Shown one piece after another: positions 53,196 through 62,060 of a stretch of DNA of 64,000 nucleotides. Origin of the DNA: Aquisediminimonas profunda. Its GTDB lineage: Bacteria; Pseudomonadota; Alphaproteobacteria; Sphingomonadales; Sphingomonadaceae. A program made the translations under genes and the position numbers. The stretch covers positions 1,240,001 to 1,304,000 of the forward strand of contig NZ_CP080327.1 of assembly GCF_019443285.1 (NCBI RefSeq), written 5' to 3'. Under the pieces are notes generated by a model. That model searched no databases. It was not told the DNA's origin and saw only the letters and a program-made list of their open reading frames with translations. Each line of letters starts with the position of its first letter. The stretch's first letter is position 1.

Positions 53196-53281
53196 TCGTG
53201 CCTACGAATTCTGTTGGAGGCCAGTGTCACCCATGCTGCCAATGCCGAGACCCAGAGACAAATTTATTCGGGAGTTAAGTA

Positions 53282-54703
53282 ATGGATTTTGAGAATAGCT
53301 ACCAGATGCTCATTAACGGGAAGCTTGTCAGCACTCCCACCAATTTTGAAGTACTCAATCCCGCAACTGAAGAGGTGATAGCTCGTGCACCCTGCGCGAC
53401 GCGCGATCTGCTACGGGACGCGGTAACTGCGGCGAGGAATGCATTTCCTATATGGAGAGATACGCCTATTGCGGAGCGTCAGCGCGTCGTTCGGCAAATT
53501 GGAACGGCAATCGAAACCAATGCAGATGCGTTGAAGCGCCTCCTGACCCTTGAACAGGGTAAAGCTCGCGCAGGAGCCGACTGGGAGATTGATGGCTCGG
53601 CAGCTTGGTGCGCGGCGATCTCAGAGCAATCGCTCACGCCTGAAATCATCGAAAATGAGAAAAACCATTTTGTTGAAACGCGCCGCGTTCCATTGGGCGT
53701 TATCGGTGCAATCACACCTTGGAATTTTCCCGTGTTACTTGCCATTTGGAAAATCGCTCCGGCTCTTCTCACTGGCAACACTATGATCTTGAAGCCCTCT
53801 CCTTTTACTCCGCTGACCAGTCTCAAGCTAGGAGAGTTGGTACAGAGCATCGTCCCCCCGGGCGTACTCAATGTCTTATCGGGCGGAGATGAACTCGGGA
53901 GCTGGATCTCAAGCCATCCTGATATCGATAAGATCAGCTTTACCGGATCGACGTCAACTGGCAAAAAAATTGTGCAAGCGGCGAGCAACACCTTGAAGAG
54001 GGTCACTCTTGAGCTGGGTGGCAATGATCCCGCGATTGTAATGCCCGACGTCGATCCGACTGCGATCGCAAAGGAATTATTTTGGGCTGCATTCCAAAAC
54101 AGCGCGCAGTTCTGTGTAGCAGCCAAGAGAATTTATATTCACGAGGACATCTACGATGCTGTGCGTGACGAACTCGTTACCTATGCCAAGACGATAAAAA
54201 TCGGTAACGGAAGTCATCAAGGAACCGAGCTCGGTCCAATACAGAACCGGATGCAATACGAGAAGCTGAAGGACCTGATCGCCGACATCAAATCTAATGG
54301 TAGTAAAATTGCGCTTGGTGGCGACGTCCCTGTAGGCCAAGGTTACTTTGTGCCAATCACAATCGTGGACGACCCTTCCGAAGACTCACGGATTGTAAAG
54401 GAAGAGGCATTTGGACCAATCCTTCCACTTCTGAAGTTCAACGACATCAACGACGTGATCGCTCGCGCCAACGACACACATTATGGACTGGCAGCTTCTG
54501 TCTGGTCGAATGATCTCGCACTTGCTCGCAAAGTTGCCGAGCGAATAGAGGCCGGCACGGTTTGGATTAATGAAGTACACGTGTTCGGCCCGCACATAGC
54601 ATTTGGCGGTCACAAGCAATCTGGAATAGGAGTTGAGAATGCGCGCGAAGGCTTGGCCGAGTATACTAATTCGCAAACAATCATGCAGCGTCAGCTTATT
54701 TAA
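53282..54703 (+). CDS. NAD(P)-dependent aldehyde dehydrogenase
   Basis: Aldehyde dehydrogenase of 473 residues: GAITPWNFPVLLAIWKIAPA, the cofactor loop FTGSTSTGKKI, Glu244 (TLELGGNDP), Cys278 (SAQFCVAAKR), and the C-terminal VWINEVHVFGPHIAFGGHKQS. It oxidises an aldehyde to an acid, probably the deaminated or oxygenated intermediate of the operon, before CoA activation. A GGGAG is 7-8 nt before the ATG. It is 86 nt after the ligase gene. Confidence 0.93.
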   Translation: MDFENSYQMLINGKLVSTPTNFEVLNPATEEVIARAPCATRDLLRDAVTAARNAFPIWRDTPIAERQRVVRQIGTAIETNADALKRLLTLEQGKARAGADWEIDGSAAWCAAISEQSLTPEIIENEKNHFVETRRVPLGVIGAITPWNFPVLLAIWKIAPALLTGNTMILKPSPFTPLTSLKLGELVQSIVPPGVLNVLSGGDELGSWISSHPDIDKISFTGSTSTGKKIVQAASNTLKRVTLELGGNDPAIVMPDVDPTAIAKELFWAAFQNSAQFCVAAKRIYIHEDIYDAVRDELVTYAKTIKIGNGSHQGTELGPIQNRMQYEKLKDLIADIKSNGSKIALGGDVPVGQGYFVPITIVDDPSEDSRIVKEEAFGPILPLLKFNDINDVIARANDTHYGLAASVWSNDLALARKVAERIEAGTVWINEVHVFGPHIAFGGHKQSGIGVENAREGLAEYTNSQTIMQRQLI

Positions 54704-54778
54704 ATCAATGCAGCTAAGAAGCGCGATTCGAGTGTCTGAGTTTCCAGTCAATCCTGCGGCATTGAGGAGGCGCAGAAG

Positions 54779-55702
54779 TTGTTCGAGCGATCGGTGCCTA
54801 TGACGAGCGCTGTCGAGTTGTTAGGTCTTTGGGTTCCATCACTAATGCCATATATCCTAGCTCTTCTCATGGGGGGCGTCGGGCTGAGCGTTAGTCTGAC
54901 ACAGCTGGCCGAAAGTGCCATTCGATGGCGCTTACTCGCTGCAGTGACGGTTTCCATGCAACTAGTTCTGCCGCTATTTGTGCTGTGCGCAGTGACCATG
55001 TCGGGGCTGAGCCCTGCGATCGCTATCGGAACCGTCGTTCTGGCCAGTTGTCCTGGCGGTTTGTTCTCGAACTATCTGACTGCTGTTGCCCGGGCGAATA
55101 CCGCCCTTTCGATAACGCTCACCACCTACACCACGATTATCTACACATTCACTGCCCCATTCTGGGCATGGGTCGCGATGTCGCAATTTGCGCTTAAGGA
55201 TATGTCGCCGCTGGTCGACTATCAACCCATTAATGTATTTGTTTCTCTTCTACTTTCGGTTTTGTTGCCAGTTCTAGGCGGCTCCACGCTGCGTAGCTGG
55301 CGACCAACATTTGCGGACCGTTTCGGGCCGGCTGTAACGAACTTTGGAGCAACAATGTTGATCGTCGCATATGCCGCACTGACCTATCGAAATTCCGACG
55401 AGATCGAGCGAAGTTTGCAAGAGGCGATCGCGCCTGTAATCGGGTTTCTGCTCATATCAGTATTGATGTCGCTTGTTCTTGCAAAGCTCATGAAGCTCAA
55501 TGGTGCCGACAGCGCAGCACTCTCGATAGAACATGTGGTTCGTCAGGAGGGCACAGGGATCATGATTGTCGCCTCCTTTATCGGAGTGCCGCTCGCGGCG
55601 CTTCCAATGCTGCTCAGTTCTTTGCTTGGTCTCGCAGTCGCAGTTCTAATTGTCTTCGCGTCCCGATTAGGTGCTTGGCAGCCGAACAGGCAACAGGTAT
55701 GA
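54779..55702 (+). CDS. bile acid:sodium symporter (BASS) family transporter
   Basis: Membrane protein of 307 residues with eight to ten hydrophobic helices. GTVVLASCPGGLFSNYLTAVARANTAL carries the BASS-family PGG..SN motif of the crossing helices. It is a sodium-coupled importer for organic acids or amphipathic anions. A GAGGAGG lies 8 nt before a TTG at 54779, so a TTG start is proposed; the next ATG at 54800 has no site. It probably imports the operon's substrate. The aminotransferase start overlaps its stop (ATGA). Confidence 0.88.
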   Translation: MFERSVPMTSAVELLGLWVPSLMPYILALLMGGVGLSVSLTQLAESAIRWRLLAAVTVSMQLVLPLFVLCAVTMSGLSPAIAIGTVVLASCPGGLFSNYLTAVARANTALSITLTTYTTIIYTFTAPFWAWVAMSQFALKDMSPLVDYQPINVFVSLLLSVLLPVLGGSTLRSWRPTFADRFGPAVTNFGATMLIVAYAALTYRNSDEIERSLQEAIAPVIGFLLISVLMSLVLAKLMKLNGADSAALSIEHVVRQEGTGIMIVASFIGVPLAALPMLLSSLLGLAVAVLIVFASRLGAWQPNRQQV

Positions 55703-56934
55703 TAAGCCGATTGCCAACCAGAAGTTCGCTACTTGCTCGGGCCTACGGCGCAGGAGTGACACCAGCAGGCATCGCGCTACCATCCGAGGGACTAGCTAGG
55801 ATTTATCCAGGCGTATTTTCAGCTTTCGACACTAGCGCGTCCGAGCTCCCTGAGACAGAATGGATCGACTTGGGAATCGGTCTTAACTCGCTGCCCCCAC
55901 CAGAAGCGATCAATGCTTTGAGAGAAAGTGGATCAGGCGACCCCCAACAAGAGCTGCGCCAAGCAATCCATTGTAAGTATCGCGAGGAACAACGGCTCGA
56001 ATTTGATCCACTATGCAATATCCTTTTGACAGGGGGTGCACGCGTAGGAATCGCAGTTGCCATGCTCGGTCTCGTCGATCCTGGCGATATTGTAGTCATC
56101 CCGGATCCCGATTACATCGGCTTGGTCCATATGGCCGAGGCAGTTGGGGCGAGTGTTCGCAGATTTCCCATTATACTCCCGGCGAGCGGGCGCCTAACTA
56201 TAGATTTTGACTGCCTAGCCGAAGCGCTGGTCGGAGCGCGTATGTTTGCGTTTACGAACCCAAATAATCCGATGGGGGGGATCTGGCGAGAGGAAGACCT
56301 AAGGGAGTTGTCAAGAATTGCCGATCGCAACGGAACCCTGCTTTTGTGCAGCGAAATCTACGACAAACTGATTTTCGAAAGCCGGCCTTTCGTTTCGCTA
56401 TTAGCGAATGCAAACTTGGACCATACGCTCGTAATAAATGGGACAGCAAAAGCCTATAATCTTGCCGGTTTCGGCGTCGGTTGGATGGTTTGTGGGAGTG
56501 CCCTGCATGCCTACCTCCAAGATCTCATGATTTTGACACATCAGGCAGCTCCAGGAGTGCCTTCTATGAGAGCTGCCTCTGCAGTCTTAGCCCCAGGCGT
56601 TCGTGACTCGCTACCAGAATCTCAGGTTGGCATCATGCGGAAAGTGGCCCGCCGTTACCAGGATTTACTTCGTCGGCACACAGCTTCGGGAATCAACCTA
56701 CCGCAAGGCGGGCAATTTGTGTTTCCAGATTTTGCCACTGACGACCTTGCCTTGGCGATACAACTGAGACGCGAAGCTGGGGTGCTTACTGTTCCCGGAC
56801 AAATTTGGGGGATCTCGGGCCGCGGGCACCTGCGACTATCGTTGAATCCAGATCCGACGCGCTTTGAGGAAGGCTTGGAGCGCTTCGATAGAATCCTCTG
56901 TAGCTCTCTGCTCAAAGAGGCGAAGCAGATCTAA
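55699..56934 (+). CDS. class I/II pyridoxal-phosphate aminotransferase
   Basis: A fold-type I aminotransferase of 411 residues. FTNPNNPMGGIWREEDLREL is the substrate/cofactor loop; LCSEIYDKLIF contains the Asp-region that holds the pyridine ring; Lys251 in INGTAKAYNLAGFGVGW binds PLP. The C-terminal GRGHLRLSLNPDP has the carboxylate-binding Arg. It exchanges an amino group for a keto or aldehyde group in this operon. It is related to the fragment at 6923-7156. Translationally coupled to the transporter gene. Confidence 0.92.
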   Translation: MISRLPTRSSLLARAYGAGVTPAGIALPSEGLARIYPGVFSAFDTSASELPETEWIDLGIGLNSLPPPEAINALRESGSGDPQQELRQAIHCKYREEQRLEFDPLCNILLTGGARVGIAVAMLGLVDPGDIVVIPDPDYIGLVHMAEAVGASVRRFPIILPASGRLTIDFDCLAEALVGARMFAFTNPNNPMGGIWREEDLRELSRIADRNGTLLLCSEIYDKLIFESRPFVSLLANANLDHTLVINGTAKAYNLAGFGVGWMVCGSALHAYLQDLMILTHQAAPGVPSMRAASAVLAPGVRDSLPESQVGIMRKVARRYQDLLRRHTASGINLPQGGQFVFPDFATDDLALAIQLRREAGVLTVPGQIWGISGRGHLRLSLNPDPTRFEEGLERFDRILCSSLLKEAKQI

Positions 56935-57063
56935 CATTGAAGAAATATAAAAACACCAAGACTAAGCGGTCTCAAATTAAAAAATTGCGGTCTAGACATA
57001 ACACGCCTGCAGAGATTTAGAATTTTCAAGCAGGCCCCACGACCATCTTATTATCTAACCAAA

Positions 57064-57735
57064 TCACGCTTTCATAGCCACCACTGCCTCGAGTTTGTTT
57101 CTTGCGTCTCGCCAATGGGATTCAATCAACGTCGCGGCAGCCTCGCCATCGCCAGAATCGATGGCCCGTGCAATCGCAATATGTTGCTCTCGAGCCTCTT
57201 CGATTTGTCCTGCAGCGTAGCCCATAACGAGTCGCTCCTCGCGCAGAGACAGAGTTGCAGGATTGGGTCTCGCTCTGAGCAGATGCTCTGATTGCGCAGC
57301 CCGCACCACTTGGAGATGAAAATCAAGTTCAGGATTATTATAAGGTGGGTGGACTGGACCGTTCAATGCCGCGTTTAGTATACCCCGCTTCATATTTGGA
57401 TCGGCTCGCTCGGCCGCAAGTTTGGCCGCAAGCTTCTCAAGCGTGCAGATAATATCAAGCAAATCCAAAATATCGCGGAAAGACGGCTCAGTGACCTTGT
57501 ATCCGCGCCGCAATTGCTCGACCAAGCCTAGCGCTCGCAACTTTGCCAACGCGTCACGCAGCGGCGTTCTGCTGATTCCTAGCTCCTCTGCCAGTCGGTC
57601 CAATACCAACCGCTCGCCCGGTTGATACACACCAGCCTGAATTGCCTCTTCGATCCGCGTGGCCACTTGATCGGCAAGATCATGCCGCTGAACTGGAGAA
57701 ACTTTTCGTAGGAATGAATCACTTTGATCAATCAT
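57064..57735 (-). CDS. GntR-family (FadR/FCD subgroup) regulator
   Basis: An N-terminal winged helix (EEAIQAGVYQPGERLVLDRL, AEELGISRTPLRDALAKLRA) is followed by an all-helical FCD effector domain (DIICTLEKLAAKLAAERADP; ELDFHLQVVRAAQSEHLL; HIAIARAIDSGDGEAAATLI). The start at 57735 (MIDQSDSF) is preferred over 57810, because the perfect palindrome TTCGTATACGAA then lies 8 nt upstream, as an autoregulatory operator. It is convergent with the oxygenase-to-aminotransferase operon, whose promoter has the same palindrome. Confidence 0.9.
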   Translation of the reverse strand: MIDQSDSFLRKVSPVQRHDLADQVATRIEEAIQAGVYQPGERLVLDRLAEELGISRTPLRDALAKLRALGLVEQLRRGYKVTEPSFRDILDLLDIICTLEKLAAKLAAERADPNMKRGILNAALNGPVHPPYNNPELDFHLQVVRAAQSEHLLRARPNPATLSLREERLVMGYAAGQIEEAREQHIAIARAIDSGDGEAAATLIESHWRDARNKLEAVVAMKA

Positions 57736-57742
57736 GCGCCGC

Positions 57743-57755
57743 TTCGTATACGAAA
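57743..57755. promoter_or_regulatory. perfect palindrome TTCGTATACGAA before GntR gene
   Basis: TTCGTATACGAA (57743-57754) is its own reverse complement; with the next A it matches 13 of 14 of TTTCGTATACGAAA. GTATAC cores are common in operators of the GntR FCD subgroup. The location just before the GntR start suggests autoregulation. Confidence 0.6.
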
Positions 57756-59300
57756 CCCCAAGATCTGCCAAGCGCTTTGGAGATACGCCTAATTGGTGGT
57801 GAATTGCCATCTTAGAGTGGGCTGCCGGTTTGGTGAGACTGCCGGCAACTCGAAGCGCTTGGGATTGGCGGTAACTCCCTGCGAACTTCCCATTGCAAGG
57901 TCGTAAGTCGATGAAAGCGAAGCGCTCTCTTTAAGGAACAGATGGCAGCAGTATTGAAGCAGGCCAACTTGCGCTTGCCGAAGGTGAATCTAATTTGCTT
58001 GATTTAGTTTATCGACCAGACATTTTTCCGGCGGGTGAGACAGCGCGGCGTTTTAGATTGGCTACTGCAAAATGTTACTTCAGTTGCTCCAGTCGCTTTT
58101 GCGCTCAAACTAGTATCGCCCAGAAAGCAGCGCTCCCGCATTGGGGATATCCTTGCCTTGCGTCAGGAGGACATGTGACACTGCTTCTGAAAATCGTGAC
58201 TGACGGCGCTCAAGCTGGAGTGATGCTAGCCAATTGGCACGATCCGGCGCAGACTGGGCCTTGGGCGAGACACGAAAACAGCGAAGATTAAATTTGACAT
58301 AACATCTGTTATTGTCGCTTGTCCCTGTAAGCGCCAATTCGAAATGTCACCGCAGACATTCACAACTGGCGCACTTGTGGATGGCCCCTTTTCCAAAAAC
58401 CGCGCCAGTTCGGCACCATCCGGATGCTTGGCCCCATGGCGTTCTAGGACTTCTGTGATTCCATTATCCAAACCCTGCCGTTTCCCGACTGGCGTTGATA
58501 TTTCTCGCACAGCAAAGGCGCACATCAGACCTCAATCGGGCCGGATGCATTCATTTCACGAAACCGATTTATGGAACGTTGAGCAACCGATTGCTACGCG
58601 CGCACTATCAGGGACGTCATGTATCATGATTGCCCTTCAGCACTGACGGCAAGCGACGGTCACACTTCAGCGAAATCCCAGAGCGCGCTATAGTCGGGAA
58701 GGGATTTACCATTGATCGCCCAACGTGAAGTTGGGTTTCGCTGCGCTTATGAGATCAACTTTCTTAGCTATCGAGTAGCGTGCAGTTGGGCCCGACATGT
58801 GCGATATGCGGCTTGTGGACTTCACTTGAGCAAATGAACAAGGTAGGGTTCTGGCTCGAGGCGCACTGTCGAACGAGGCTCTGCATTGCGGCAATGACCC
58901 ACGCAGTTGGTCGGCCACGATCAACAACTTGTCATCGTCTCGATTTGCCATTTTTAGCGAAGACATTCGCAAGCTATACCCTTGGCCCAGTTAGACTCCC
59001 GGCTCCAAGAATGCTCCTACCCACACACGCCCATCAGTCCCCGCGCTCCCATATAGCAACCAACCCAAACGCCGCATTCGCCGAGCCCCGCTACCTTGCT
59101 ATCAAAAACACCCTGTTCATTGCCAACGCCACCTGCGCCTGAACGCCGGGAGGCTTTCGAAATGCCTGAGGAATTTGGGAATGCCTGAGGAATTTGAAAA
59201 ATCCAGATACTCACGAAAACTGGTGCCCCATTGAGCCGCCGCGTTCACAACTCCCGGATCCCGCCGGAACCATATTACCCTGACGCCATTCAGTTGAACC
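57756..59300. other. long stretch without a convincing gene
   Basis: About 1.5 kb. Short open frames exist on both strands (for instance 57995-58291 plus, 58226-58525 minus, 58780-59142 plus) but their compositions are rich in Cys, Trp and Arg out of pattern, and none resembles a family I know. Likely degenerate DNA. The only regular structure is the 19-bp tandem repeat at 59161-59196. Confidence 0.45.
59161..59196. repeat. two-copy 19-bp tandem repeat
   Basis: aatgcctgaggaatttggg followed at once by aatgcctgaggaatttg. The copies are identical over 17 bp. No function can be assigned. Confidence 0.8.
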
Positions 59301-59305
59301 ATCTC

Positions 59306-59561
59306 CTTCCGCAGGAAGAAATAAGGTGAAGCTGGCTGCGTAGCAGACAGCTTTACCCTACCGGCCCGAAGGGCCGGTTATAACGCCGGGGAATTCGCTT
59401 GAGCTGGGAATCCTGCTTACTCTATTCAGGCTCAGTCCGATGTGATTTTAATATTTATAGGGACCCTCCGGATCTATCCGCGCCGGAGCGTCAGCGACGG
59501 CGCATATCTCTTTCGTTTTAACGAAAGAATACATAAAAGTCGGACCGGATTGTATCCGGTC
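59306..59561. ncRNA. cluster of six hairpins, possible structured RNA or replication/transfer site
   Basis: Within 256 bp there are six potential stems: CTTCC/GGAAG (59306-59318); AGCTGGCTGC/GCAGACAGCT with one mismatch (59330-59352); CCGGCCC/GGGCCGG with loop GAA (59361-59377); CTCCGG/CCGGAG (59466-59488); TCTTTCGTT/AACGAAAGA (59509-59528); GACCGGA/TCCGGTC (59543-59561). No protein frame covers the area. It may be a structured non-coding RNA, a group of terminators for the minus-strand genes to the right, or an element for single-stranded DNA processing. The call as RNA is tentative. Confidence 0.3.
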
Positions 59562-59627
59562 AATTTATTGTAATTATTGTATAAAAATATGGCCTTAGAT
59601 TCCACCGCACTTCAGCGTCGGGCTTTT

Positions 59628-59688
59628 TGTAGGGGGTGAAATACGGCCGTTAGCGTGCTGGCGCAGGCATTTTGCTGTAGGGGGTGAA
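59628..59688. repeat. direct repeats TGTAGGGGGTGAA
   Basis: Two identical 13-bp copies at 59628-59640 and 59676-59688, 48 bp apart start to start, downstream of the minus-strand gene that ends at 59796. They could be protein-binding repeats or leftovers of recombination. Confidence 0.6.
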
Positions 59689-59795
59689 TTGGCCCTCCAA
59701 ACCCCGCCGATCACGAAACGCCATGCGAGAACGAAAGGTGCGTGGATGCCCAATTTGTTGCGGCCTCTCGCGCACTAGCACATAGCTTGGGATGA

Positions 59796-60743
59796 TCAGG
59801 GCACGATCGCGTTGGGATCGAATGGCGCCCACAACATCAAGCCACTGACGCGGATCGGGCGCTTCTCCATCGCATCGATGCGCTTGAAGTCGTCCACAAG
59901 TCTGGCGCGTAGGGAATCGTGCGCCATGCCGTTCGCCCAGTTGTGCTCCTCCATGAACTTGGCGACCTTGCCCGCTGAGACGGTCTTGTATCGTGTCTTC
60001 AAAAGGTAGCGCGCTGCCCAGGCACTGGCGATGAGTTCGGCGGAATGGTCGGCGAGCTTTGTGATCCAATGTGGAGCGCCGGGAACATGCCGCGCAAGGT
60101 TGAGCAGATTTGCTCGCTCCCAGCGGGTCGCAATCACAGCTCTAGCCAATTCACGATCGACAATTCCCGCGGCCCGTGCACGCTTGCGCTCCTTGCGCTT
60201 TCGTTCGGCGTCTTTTGCCTTCAGCGCCTCAGCTTCGATCGCCCAGAGTGCGGCCAACCCGGCATCATTGCTGCTTGTGAAGGTATGGGTGCGGGCCGCC
60301 TGGACGAGCTTTGTCCAACAGCCCCGCGCGGCATGCTCAGATGCCTTAGTTGCGAATATGGCTCTTCCGCCTTTTCGGTTCCACTCGATTACGGCGGTCT
60401 CGATTTCAGGCACCGCCATGATGCGCGCGTTGCATACGGATATGCATGCCTCACGGACTTTGCATCGGCCGCAACGTGATGGAACCATCTTCTTGGCAAT
60501 TTTTGACCATACTTCCGTCTCGCCATGGCGGAGATAGGCGGTGATGATTCCAAAACAGGGCTTGCCGACCAACTCGGGCATCTTCTCGATATGGCCGTCC
60601 GCCGTGATTTGCACATCCTTGATGTCAAACGGGGTGTCGTTCCTGACGCTGACGCGCTTTTTGCGATGTGTGTAGGGTTCCTTATCCTTGAACCGCCAGA
60701 TCTTCTGATCGTAACTTTTAAGGTCAAGAAGCATGAGGTTCAT
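59796..60743 (-). CDS. unknown protein with four-cysteine motif, paralogue 1
   Basis: I do not recognise this 315-residue family. It shares its architecture with the gene at 60815-61876: an N-terminal GKPCFGIITAYLRHG, then PSRCGRCKVREACISV, giving Cys-x(about 36)-Cys-x2-Cys-x5-Cys, likely a zinc or iron-sulfur site; a basic central part (KRKERKRARAAG); and a C-terminal domain with LIASAWAARYL, KFMEEHNWANGMAHDSLRAR and IRVSGLMLWAPFDP. It is soluble, rich in Arg and Lys, and could bind nucleic acid. Its gene follows the paralogue by 71 nt on the same strand. Confidence 0.7.
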   Translation of the reverse strand: MNLMLLDLKSYDQKIWRFKDKEPYTHRKKRVSVRNDTPFDIKDVQITADGHIEKMPELVGKPCFGIITAYLRHGETEVWSKIAKKMVPSRCGRCKVREACISVCNARIMAVPEIETAVIEWNRKGGRAIFATKASEHAARGCWTKLVQAARTHTFTSSNDAGLAALWAIEAEALKAKDAERKRKERKRARAAGIVDRELARAVIATRWERANLLNLARHVPGAPHWITKLADHSAELIASAWAARYLLKTRYKTVSAGKVAKFMEEHNWANGMAHDSLRARLVDDFKRIDAMEKRPIRVSGLMLWAPFDPNAIVP

Positions 60744-60814
60744 CTCGAGCCCATGGTCGCCATAGGGAAAGCTGGCAAGGGGGACCTGTCATTCGTGGTG
60801 ACCAAACTCATGAT

Positions 60815-61876
60815 TCAATTTCTCGGAACTGTTGGAGGTGAGTTCACTAAGCGGCCCGCTGCCAAAATATCGAATTTACTCCAGACGAGAATGCCCCTGA
60901 TCGTTATGGGGTCGCCATCGATCCAATCGATGCGCTCCAAGTAATCCTCTACCTCGACCAGAAGCCGTTTGAAGGCGTATCCCTCACACCACTCATACTT
61001 CATCATGACCTCCGATGTGGTCCTGACCATCTCTCGTCCTACATGCGGCTGAGATCGAGAAGAGTTGGCCAGAATTCGGGCAGCCCACGCGCTGACTAGA
61101 AACCTGATAGAGCCGTCGGAAAGAGCGCTCATCCACGTTCCAGGCTCGCTGGAGCGACAGGCTTTTTTCATTGACCGGATGCGTTTACTCCGCTCGATGT
61201 GCAGCGCGTCAATCAAATCGAGATCGTCCCCGACGAAATAGGGTTCGTGATTGATAGATCTGTTGTGTCGACGATACCGGGTCATTTCATATCTCTTCCA
61301 AAGCTCTTGGCGTATTTTTCGTATTTCTCGCTTTCGCGCGGCCTCTCTCGCAGGAAAGCCGTCGTCCTGTTCGGCCCAATAAGCCACGACCCTCTTGTCG
61401 TTGACACTCTTGAAATCTGCCTCGATCGCTTGCTTTACGATATTGGCCCATGGCGCCAGCATTGACGGCAATTCCTTGCCCCTGAAAAGCTTGCTCCCGC
61501 CGGCTGCATACCACTGACGCACGGCGTCGCTGAGGTTGAAGTTGGCCAACATCCGTTTTTGGTTAACTTTGATGCAAGCTTCTCTAACTCCGCAACGGCC
61601 GCATCGGCTTCCAGAAACTTTGGCCAGTTGACCTTCCTTGGTAGGGTGACCTACTCCATGACGTAAATAGGCAGTGATCACGCCGAAGCAGGGTTTGCCG
61701 AAGAGCAGTGGTTGCCTGATTATATCCCCGTCACGGTTGACCCTAATCCTGGTTGCATCAAACGTGACACCATTTTTGATCGATATGGCTCGTCGATCCA
61801 CCTTGAGGGGGTCGGAGCCAGCGAAATGCATGGTACGCTCCTTGAGGCTCAGCTTATCGATTTTTCTGATTGGCAT
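60815..61876 (-). CDS. unknown protein with four-cysteine motif, paralogue 2
   Basis: A product of 353 residues that aligns along its length with the downstream paralogue: GKPCFGVITAYLRHG, SGSRCGRCGVREACIKV, a basic region (REAARKREIRKIRQELWKRY), LVSAWAARIL, KYEWCEGYAFKRLLVEVEDY and ITIRGILVWSKFDI. All four Cys of the motif are kept, which supports a metal site. Start 61876 is chosen because the alignment with the paralogue then begins at the same offset (28 residues before the first shared strand); an upstream GTG at 61927 is possible. Function unknown. Confidence 0.7.
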   Translation of the reverse strand: MPIRKIDKLSLKERTMHFAGSDPLKVDRRAISIKNGVTFDATRIRVNRDGDIIRQPLLFGKPCFGVITAYLRHGVGHPTKEGQLAKVSGSRCGRCGVREACIKVNQKRMLANFNLSDAVRQWYAAGGSKLFRGKELPSMLAPWANIVKQAIEADFKSVNDKRVVAYWAEQDDGFPAREAARKREIRKIRQELWKRYEMTRYRRHNRSINHEPYFVGDDLDLIDALHIERSKRIRSMKKACRSSEPGTWMSALSDGSIRFLVSAWAARILANSSRSQPHVGREMVRTTSEVMMKYEWCEGYAFKRLLVEVEDYLERIDWIDGDPITIRGILVWSKFDILAAGRLVNSPPTVPRN

Positions 61877-62060
61877 TTGTGAGCCATGCCCTGCCGGCGA
61901 GCGGTGTGGAAGGGTAAATGCGGTCACGGATTTTTGCGCCCAAAAAACCTTAAAATAATTCGGCCTGACGGTGCCATTGGTAGCCAGGCCATTATTGCGT
62001 CAGGTGCGCTGTCAGCCACTTCCGAGCGATTTTGCTGCTGAACTGGTTGGAGTAAACACA

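Noticed and set aside
57995-58525. Short open frames on both strands
   Set aside because: No ribosome site, no family resemblance and odd composition; treated as non-coding.
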